From Deferribacterales bacterium (GTDB lineage Bacteria; Chrysiogenota; Deferribacteres; Deferribacterales; JAISNW01): a stretch of DNA of 5,376 nucleotides. Each line of letters starts with the position of its first letter. The stretch's first letter is position 1. The DNA lies in assembly GCA_025997275.1 (NCBI GenBank), contig BNUJ01000094.1, positions 1-5,376 on the forward strand, written 5' to 3'. Under the pieces are notes generated by a model. It made no database searches and was not told the origin of the DNA. It worked only from the letters and a program-made list of their open reading frames with translations. The translations under genes and the position numbers were made by a program. Below, piece by piece: positions 1 to 4,440 of this stretch.

Positions 1-1
1 G

Positions 2-793
2 AAAGCTAACAGAATAGAGGTATCTGGTAAGCTAGTTAAAAACGATACCCTATCGCACGACCCAAATATAGGTGCGATAAGCCTTATTGCTGCCACTATT
101 CGCAAGCTAGGCTGGCAAAAGAACATTGTAATCACTATGCACGGGCTAGAACAACGGCACTTTGAAAATAAGAATGACACAGCTAAAAGTAGTAAGTTCG
201 TTCTAATAGCTAATAGATTAAATATAAAGCTAGACGGTTTGACTATGCCACAAGGCGAAGTAAGAGAATACTATTGGCACTACGAGACAGAGGGAGAAAA
301 GCTAGGCACTATCTTTATACACACGGTAGTTGAAAGTTTCACAAAAGGCTACTCTATATTTGAAAACCACGCTGGCAGTGAAAAGGGCTACTTTTTGACC
401 GCAGAGGGCAAGCATATCCCCCTTGAAAAATATCAAGATAGGGTAAAGTATAAGGCGGGGGATAAGAGCCAAATTATAGCAATTCCCGATTTAATACTCA
501 TTGACTTCGGACGTAGCGAGATTATAAATATTGAGGGCAAAAGATACCAATTTCGTCAAAAGGGGATAGAGGAGCTGGGTGGATACGATGCCATAGAAAA
601 GGACTATATAAAAAAATATTATCCAAAGTATAAGATAATCCGTAGCGTTGTTCTATACGGAGGGAAAGAGAAAGAAGTTATAGAGATAGAGGTTGGTTTT
701 TTACTAAATAAAAATGGCAATTTAGTGCTAGGAGTGAAAGCTCCCAGCCTTTTCAAAGAGGCTATTAAGAATTTATTGGACTTTTGGAGATAA
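2..793 (+). CDS. Type II restriction endonuclease, 3' part (5' end outside window)
   Basis: Likely the cleaving enzyme of the restriction-modification cassette. The frame is open from the first bases to a TAA at 791-793, giving about 263 visible residues. The ATG at 137 is in frame but is probably internal, because 45 in-frame codons without a stop precede it and the protein context continues smoothly. A PD-(D/E)xK nuclease signature is visible: Pro-Asp at 485-490, then after 14 residues Glu-Gly-Lys at 533-541, in a setting of hydrophobic strands (IPDLILIDF, then EIINIEGK). A Lys/Tyr-rich segment and a final beta-alpha stretch follow. I do not recognise the specific family, and its end does not look like R.FokI. 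The nuclease role rests on this motif plus the two methyltransferase genes directly downstream. The gene is AT-rich (18 of 60 bases G or C at 601-660). A DNA-binding domain may lie upstream of the window. Confidence 0.72.
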   Translation, partial: KANRIEVSGKLVKNDTLSHDPNIGAISLIAATIRKLGWQKNIVITMHGLEQRHFENKNDTAKSSKFVLIANRLNIKLDGLTMPQGEVREYYWHYETEGEKLGTIFIHTVVESFTKGYSIFENHAGSEKGYFLTAEGKHIPLEKYQDRVKYKAGDKSQIIAIPDLILIDFGRSEIINIEGKRYQFRQKGIEELGGYDAIEKDYIKKYYPKYKIIRSVVLYGGKEKEVIEIEVGFLLNKNGNLVLGVKAPSLFKEAIKNLLDFWR

Positions 794-796
794 GGG

Positions 797-1714
797 ATGG
801 ATAATTTTATAAAATCCCCCCTTAACTACATAGGCGGCAAGCAAAGGATACTGTCGCAAATTGCGCCGTTATTCCCCCGTGAGATAAACTGCTTTGTTGA
901 CCTGTTCGTTGGTGGCGGAAACGTAGCCTTGAACATACCCGCTAAAAAACTGGCATTGAACGATAACCTAAGCTATTTAGTGGACTTTTATAAGGCATTA
1001 AAAAAAACACCTATTAAGCAAGTATTAGAACATATTTACGGCAGAATTAGCATGTTCTCGCTATCGCTTACTAATGAAAACGGATATAAGGCATTGCGTT
1101 CACTATACAATAGTGAAAAGAACCCGCTAGATTTATTTGTGCTGGTGGCATATTCGTTCAACCACCAGATAAGGTTTAATAATAACCACGAGTTTAATAA
1201 TCCATTTGGCAGAGAGCGGAGCTGTTTTAACAGCACTATGGCGTCCAACTTAAAGACGTTCATAAACAAGCTAAAAAGCTCAAATGTAGAGTTTTACACG
1301 CATAACTTCACAGACTTTGACCTATCCTCGCTTGGTAAAGATGATTTTGTATATGCCGACCCGCCATATCTAATAACAACTGGCACATACAATGACGGCA
1401 AGCGAGGTTTTACAGGCTGGGGACGGAAAGAAGAGGCTTTACTGCTTGACAAGCTAGACGGGCTTGATATGAACGGCATAAAGTTCGCTCTGTCAAATGT
1501 GTTGAGACATAAAGGGAGAGAGAACGAAATGCTCTATGACTGGCTTGCTGACAACAAACACTACGTGGTAAATGAGATTAAAATGGAATATTCCAATTCT
1601 AGCTACCATACAAAGAATAGAGATAAACAAGCAACTCAAGAGGTTTTGATTACAAATTATAACCCCGAGCAGGGATACGATGAGATTTATTGGCAACAAA
1701 GAAAACCTGCTTGA
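797..1714 (+). CDS. D12-class adenine-N6 DNA methyltransferase (M1)
   Basis: Transfers a methyl group from S-adenosylmethionine to adenine N6 in the recognition site, protecting host DNA from the neighbouring endonuclease. The protein has 305 residues, usual for Dam-like D12 enzymes. Visible elements in order: the N-terminal PLNYIGGK segment (residues 8-15), SAM-binding motif I around DLFVGGGN (35-42), the target-recognition middle with HEFNNPFGR (131-139), the catalytic DPPY (188-191) followed by a TYNDGKRGFTGW stretch (197-208), and a C-terminal EVLITNY (282-288). The ATG at 797 lies 3 bases after the endonuclease stop and has a GGAG at 786-789 with good spacing, so translation is probably coupled. 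From memory, the sequence resembles the C-terminal half of M.FokI and related type IIS methylases. Exact specificity cannot be read from sequence. The last 12 codons overlap the next gene. Confidence 0.92.
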   Translation: MDNFIKSPLNYIGGKQRILSQIAPLFPREINCFVDLFVGGGNVALNIPAKKLALNDNLSYLVDFYKALKKTPIKQVLEHIYGRISMFSLSLTNENGYKALRSLYNSEKNPLDLFVLVAYSFNHQIRFNNNHEFNNPFGRERSCFNSTMASNLKTFINKLKSSNVEFYTHNFTDFDLSSLGKDDFVYADPPYLITTGTYNDGKRGFTGWGRKEEALLLDKLDGLDMNGIKFALSNVLRHKGRENEMLYDWLADNKHYVVNEIKMEYSNSSYHTKNRDKQATQEVLITNYNPEQGYDEIYWQQRKPA

Positions 1715-2747
1715 CAGGCTGTTCTATGCCCTGCAACAGCACGGTGTCGTTGGCAAGTCGTTTTTTGACTTTTTTGCTGGAACGGCAAGCGTGGCTCGTT
1801 TTTTTAAGCGGTTAAACTATAGGGTTCACTCATCTGATTTACTCTATTTTTCATACTGCTTACAGTATGCTTATATTAAAAATAACACAGAACCTAGCTT
1901 TGAAAAAGTTATATCAACGCTAGCGAATAAGTCAAACTATATAATAAACTCCCCGTTAGATGACGTCTTAGCCTACTTGAACCAAGTGCCACCCGTAGCT
2001 GGTTTTATATATCAAAACTACTCTGTAGGTGGGACGTCTCACCTGCCACAAGCAAGGATGTATTTTTCAGACGGGAATGCTCAAAAAATAGATGCCATTA
2101 GAACACAAATAGAAGGATGGAGAATAGCCAATTTGTTGACAGAGGCAGAATATTTTATCTTGTTGGCTTGCCTAATAGAAAGCGTGTCTTTCTTTTCCAA
2201 CGTGGCAGGCGTCTATGCGGCATTTCAGAAGAAGTGGGATAAGCGGGCACTAAGACCATTTGTCTTGAAACCTATAGAACTTATATTTAATAGCGAAAAC
2301 AATGAGGTGTTTAACGCAAACAGCACAAACCTTGTCCATAATATAGACGTAGATGTGCTATACCTAGACCCGCCCTACAATGAGCGACAATACGCCCCAA
2401 ACTATCATTTAATAGAAACTATTGCTAGATATGACAATCCAGCTATTCACGGGGTAACAGGGATGAGGAACTATAATGGGCAAAAGTCCGCATTTTGCAA
2501 TAAGAACACAGCCATTAAAGAGCTTGACTATATAGCAAAAAATGCAAAGTATAAATACTTGCTGCTAAGCTACAACAGCGAAGGCATTATGTCGCAAGCG
2601 GAGATTGCCCAAACATTGAGCAAATATGGGCAGGTAGAACTTATAGAGTTTGACTATGCGAGGTTCAAAAGCAACAACAATGGCACAAGTGGGACGAAAA
2701 AACGAATTAAAGAGCTTTTGTATGTGTGCAGATACACTATAAATTAA
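1680..2747 (+). CDS. D12-class adenine-N6 DNA methyltransferase (M2)
   Basis: Second adenine methyltransferase of the cassette, 355 residues, clearly different in sequence from M1. Visible elements: the N-terminal MRFIGNKENLL (1-11), SAM-binding motif I FFDFFAGTASVARFF (28-42), a conserved SDLLYFSY (52-59), a WDKRAL segment (186-191), the catalytic DPPYNERQYAPNYHL (230-244), LLLSYNSEG (294-302), and a basic KSNNNGTSGTKKR near the end (330-342). These match, from memory, the N-terminal half of M.FokI and similar type IIS methylases. Start choice: the ATG at 1680 has AGGG at 1671-1674, begins exactly at the family's MRFIG motif, and overlaps M1 by 35 bases, which implies translational coupling. 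Two unlike methylases in one cassette are typical of non-palindromic recognition sites, where each strand needs its own enzyme. GC content is low (36 of 120 bases at 1801-1920). Confidence 0.92.
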   Translation: MRFIGNKENLLDRLFYALQQHGVVGKSFFDFFAGTASVARFFKRLNYRVHSSDLLYFSYCLQYAYIKNNTEPSFEKVISTLANKSNYIINSPLDDVLAYLNQVPPVAGFIYQNYSVGGTSHLPQARMYFSDGNAQKIDAIRTQIEGWRIANLLTEAEYFILLACLIESVSFFSNVAGVYAAFQKKWDKRALRPFVLKPIELIFNSENNEVFNANSTNLVHNIDVDVLYLDPPYNERQYAPNYHLIETIARYDNPAIHGVTGMRNYNGQKSAFCNKNTAIKELDYIAKNAKYKYLLLSYNSEGIMSQAEIAQTLSKYGQVELIEFDYARFKSNNNGTSGTKKRIKELLYVCRYTIN

Positions 2748-2749
2748 GA

Positions 2750-2792
2750 GCTAATTTTTCTAGCACATTTTATAACATTGTGCTAAACTAGC
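2750..2792. repeat. Dyad symmetry in the methylase-phosphofructokinase gap
   Basis: TAGCACA (2761-2767) is the exact inverse complement of TGTGCTA (2779-2785), with an 11-base AT-rich loop. A further 4-bp outer pair, GCTA (2750-2753) with TAGC (2789-2792), encloses it. No T-run follows on the plus strand, so it is not a standard intrinsic terminator. It could weakly end the restriction cassette's transcript or be a protein-binding site for the next promoter. It begins 2 bases after the M2 stop. Confidence 0.45.
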
Positions 2793-2804
2793 GAAAGATA
2801 TAAG
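2778..2804 (+). promoter_or_regulatory. Weak candidate promoter for the phosphofructokinase gene
   Basis: TATAAG at 2799-2804 is a good -10 hexamer, but the best -35 upstream, TTGTGC at 2778-2783, matches only 3 of 6 positions and the spacer is 15 bases. The -35 would lie in the right arm of the dyad at 2761-2785. A promoter is expected here because gene class and base composition both change across the gap. This is the only candidate I see. Confidence 0.25.
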
Positions 2805-2832
2805 TTCAATTAAGTATAGTTGGAGGTGTTGT

Positions 2833-4080
2833 ATGTCAAAATCCGTTATAATAGGGCAATCTGGCGGACCTACGTCCGTCATCAACGCTAGCCTTGCGGG
2901 TGCATTTGAGGCTGCTCAGGCGCGCGGAGCAAAACACGTGTATGGTATGCTGCACGGCATACAAGGGCTGTTGCAAGAAAAATACATTGACCTATACGAT
3001 GTTCTGCAAACGCCACTCCATGTAGAGCTACTAAAACGCACCCCATCGGCATATCTCGGTAGCTGCCGATTCAAGTTGCCCGCTGTTGACACCTCGTCCG
3101 ATTCCTACAAACAACTATTTGATATACTAAAAAAACTTGATGTAGGCTATTTCTTCTACATCGGTGGCAATGATAGTATGGATACCATTGATAAACTCAG
3201 CAAACATGCAGAGCTTGTCAATAGCGATATTCGTTTTGTGGGGATACCCAAGACGATAGATAACGACGTAGTCAACACCGACCATACACCCGGCTTTGCA
3301 TCAGCTGCTAAATACATAGCCGCCACTGTTAAAGAAGTGGTGCGGGACGCATTTGTTTATGACCAAAACAGCGTGACCGTGCTAGAGATAATGGGGCGTG
3401 ATGCGGGCTGGCTCACGGCATCCGCCGCACTAGCTGGTGGCTACAACTCCGAAGGTGCTAGCATGCTCTGCCTGCCAGAGGTAGATTTTGATTTTGACTG
3501 GTTCGTCGATAGCGTGAACAAATTGCAAAAACAATATAAATCAGTCGTAATCGCTATATCTGAAGGAATTCGCGTGGCTGACGGACGATATGTGTGCGAT
3601 ATAGCAAATACAGCAAAATACGTAGATTCGTTCGGACACCGCAACCTGAGCGGCACAGCGCAATACCTATCAGGCGTATTAGCACAGAAACTCAACTGCA
3701 AGACGCGTTATATAGAGTTCTCCACACTGCAACGTTGTGCAACGCACATTGCAAGCCGTGTTGACGTAACTGAGGCGTATCAAGTAGGGGGCGTGGCGGT
3801 AAGGGCAGCCTACGATGGGCATACAGGCAAGATGGTGAGCTTGAAACGTATATGTGATGACCCATATCTAATGGTGCCCGAACTTGTGGACGTAGGACAG
3901 GTGGCGAATGCTGAGCGCAAAATACCAGCTAGCTGGGTGACTGCTGATAAGCTGGGCGTAACGGATGATTTTCTAAAATACGTGCGTCCACTAGTGCAGG
4001 GTGAAGTGACGCCATACTATACTGACGGCGTTCCCGCCCACCTGCTACCCCCAACGGCAATACTGCAGAATAAATATTGA
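2833..4080 (+). CDS. pfp: Pyrophosphate-dependent 6-phosphofructokinase
   Basis: Cytoplasmic glycolytic enzyme that interconverts fructose 6-phosphate and fructose 1,6-bisphosphate, probably using pyrophosphate instead of ATP, which makes the step reversible. It has 415 residues. Visible motifs: the phosphate-binding GQSGGPTSVINAS (8-20), GGNDSMDT (111-118), PKTIDND (139-145) with the expected catalytic Asp at 143, MGRDAGW (187-193) for the sugar phosphate, and SEG (243-245). Known in the family: ATP enzymes carry Gly at two positions (GGDG and PGTIDND) where PPi enzymes carry Asp and Lys. Here these are Asp114 and Lys140, so PPi use is predicted. The ATG at 2833 follows a strong GGAGG at 2822-2826 with 6-base spacing. 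The gene stands alone between the restriction cassette and flagellin, is richer in GC than the cassette, and has no close terminator other than the hairpin at 4182-4241. ATP use is not excluded by sequence alone. Confidence 0.93.
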   Translation: MSKSVIIGQSGGPTSVINASLAGAFEAAQARGAKHVYGMLHGIQGLLQEKYIDLYDVLQTPLHVELLKRTPSAYLGSCRFKLPAVDTSSDSYKQLFDILKKLDVGYFFYIGGNDSMDTIDKLSKHAELVNSDIRFVGIPKTIDNDVVNTDHTPGFASAAKYIAATVKEVVRDAFVYDQNSVTVLEIMGRDAGWLTASAALAGGYNSEGASMLCLPEVDFDFDWFVDSVNKLQKQYKSVVIAISEGIRVADGRYVCDIANTAKYVDSFGHRNLSGTAQYLSGVLAQKLNCKTRYIEFSTLQRCATHIASRVDVTEAYQVGGVAVRAAYDGHTGKMVSLKRICDDPYLMVPELVDVGQVANAERKIPASWVTADKLGVTDDFLKYVRPLVQGEVTPYYTDGVPAHLLPPTAILQNKY

Positions 4081-4119
4081 CATTTTATATTTTTGTTATT
4101 CTTGTTTCTCAGTTTTGTC

Positions 4120-4148
4120 TTGACAAACACCCCATTTTATGGTATAAG
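4120..4148 (+). promoter_or_regulatory. Sigma-A-type promoter
   Basis: A perfect TTGACA (4120-4125), a 17-base spacer, and TATAAG (4143-4148, 5 of 6 to TATAAT). The upstream stretch from 4081 is rich in T tracts, which may help polymerase binding. The predicted start is near 4155. Only 40 bases separate the phosphofructokinase stop from the -35. The terminator at 4182-4241 lies about 27 bases after the predicted start, so the transcript would be short unless termination is relieved. Confidence 0.7.
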
Positions 4149-4171
4149 ATACCTACAATTAAGTTAGGTAT
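4149..4171. repeat. Dyad over the promoter start region, possible operator
   Basis: ATACCTA (4149-4155) is the exact inverse complement of TAGGTAT (4165-4171), separated by 9 bases. It starts one base after the -10 hexamer and spans the predicted transcription start. With a start near 4155 the left arm would not be in the RNA, so a DNA-level operator is more likely than an RNA hairpin. No regulator gene is visible in the window. Confidence 0.4.
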
Positions 4172-4241
4172 TAAGATAATTAAGCCGACTATTAACCGTT
4201 CGCCATTTGGCGTTTATGGTATTAGTCGGCTTTTTATTTTT
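4155..4241 (+). ncRNA. Candidate short transcript (small RNA or attenuated leader)
   Basis: The interval between the predicted start of the TTGACA/TATAAG promoter and the end of the intrinsic terminator is about 86 nt. It carries no reading frame with a plausible ribosome binding site. The 3' half is the terminator's stacked hairpin. It could be an independent small RNA embedded in the 3' region of the phosphofructokinase transcript, or an attenuated leader whose read-through product would reach flagellin. I recognise no known RNA family. Ends are predicted only. Confidence 0.4.
4182..4241 (+). terminator. Intrinsic transcription terminator
   Basis: AAGCCGACTA (4182-4191) pairs perfectly over 10 bp with TAGTCGGCTT (4223-4232). 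Inside it a smaller stem forms between CGCC (4201-4204) and GGCG (4209-4212), with a possible ACC/GGT pair between the two. A T-rich run TTTTTATTTTT follows at 4231-4241. It is the first good terminator after the phosphofructokinase gene and would also stop transcripts from the promoter at 4120-4148. Confidence 0.85.
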
Positions 4242-4330
4242 ATCTAGCTTGCGCATTTTAGGATAATGAATGCGTTATGCTTTAAGGTTTAGTTATTGTT
4301 CCTGCTGGTATATCTGCCCAAAGATAGACT

Positions 4331-4423
4331 ATGCGTAAAGGGAACTTATTTAATCTTGGGGCTTTAGGGTTACGGATAACTGGTATCGTTATTGGCAGAG
4401 TGCCAACCTCCAGTTGTCGCTAG
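4331..4423 (+). CDS. Possible 30-codon leader reading frame before flagellin
   Basis: An ATG at 4331 opens a frame of 30 codons that ends with TAG at 4421-4423, in the loop of the hairpin that hides the flagellin ribosome binding site, 17 bases before the flagellin ATG. The peptide would begin MRKGNLFNLGALGL, a basic start followed by hydrophobic residues. An in-frame stop at 4325-4327 means 4331 is its first possible ATG. No good ribosome binding site precedes it, only weak purines around 4320-4324. Frames of this length arise often by chance. It is listed because its stop position would let a translating ribosome open the hairpin. Confidence 0.2.
   Translation: MRKGNLFNLGALGLRITGIVIGRVPTSSCR
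4372..4379 (+). promoter_or_regulatory. Weak sigma-28-like -10 element
   Basis: ACGGATAA matches 6 of 8 positions of the flagellar sigma factor's -10 consensus GCCGATAA, and flagellin genes are its usual targets. The -35 side is poor: TAAT at 4351-4354 with a 17-base spacer, where TAAA with about 15 is expected. If real, the transcript would start near 4386 and keep both leader hairpins. The same bases include an ACGGA motif. Confidence 0.22.
4392..4406 (+). promoter_or_regulatory. Leader hairpin TTGGCA-GAG-TGCCAA
   Basis: A perfect 6-bp inverted repeat with a 3-base loop sits directly before the hairpin that covers the ribosome binding site, and the two share only position 4406. It may stack on the next stem in the mRNA or be a protein-binding palindrome in DNA. 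TTGGCA also resembles the first half of a sigma-54 site, but no matching second half follows at the right distance. Confidence 0.45.
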
Positions 4424-4437
4424 CTCGGCATGGAGGT
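4406..4437 (+). promoter_or_regulatory. Hairpin covering the flagellin ribosome binding site
   Basis: ACCTCCA (4406-4412) is exactly complementary to TGGAGGT (4431-4437), which contains the flagellin GGAGG (4432-4436), 4 bases before the ATG. Inside it, TGTCG (4415-4419) pairs with CGGCA (4426-4430), with one G-U pair and a 6-base loop. Only two unpaired bases (4413-4414) interrupt the 12 bp. In the folded state the ribosome binding site is hidden, so translation would need the stem to be opened by a protein, a ribosome, or an alternative pairing. ATGGA at 4430-4434 also fits the ANGGA core of CsrA sites. Confidence 0.6.
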
Positions 4438-4440
4438 ATT

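Larger units (their letters stand above)
4242..4440 (+). other. Flagellin upstream region and 5' leader
   Basis: This stretch between the terminator and the flagellin start holds no convincing gene. A small hairpin can form near its start, CGCATT (4252-4257) with AATGCG (4269-4274). A purine-rich stretch lies around 4337-4343. The last 50 bases form two adjacent hairpins that include the ribosome binding site. I found no strong sigma-A promoter in it and no match that I recognise to the cyclic-di-GMP riboswitch classes known before motility genes. Confidence 0.5.

Noticed and set aside
137..793. ATG at 137 as the true start of the endonuclease gene
   Set aside because: The same frame is open without a stop to the left edge and encodes plausible protein, and no ribosome binding site precedes 137.
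795..799. GGATG at the M1 start codon as a self-regulating recognition site
   Set aside because: The FokI-type specificity is not established, and GGATG or its complement occurs several other times in the window, about as expected by chance.
1036..1699. Minus-strand frames inside M1
   Set aside because: They lie antisense to a well-supported methyltransferase, match nothing I recognise, and show no credible ribosome binding site.
2750..2792. Intrinsic terminator after the methylase genes
   Set aside because: The stem is real but no T-run follows it on the plus strand, so it is listed only as a dyad.
4184..4191. GCCGACTA as a sigma-28 -10 element
   Set aside because: It is the left arm of the terminator stem and has no suitable -35 at the right spacing.
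4216..4266. A 16-codon frame starting in the terminator hairpin
   Set aside because: It begins inside the stem, has no ribosome binding site, and consists largely of the terminator's T-run.
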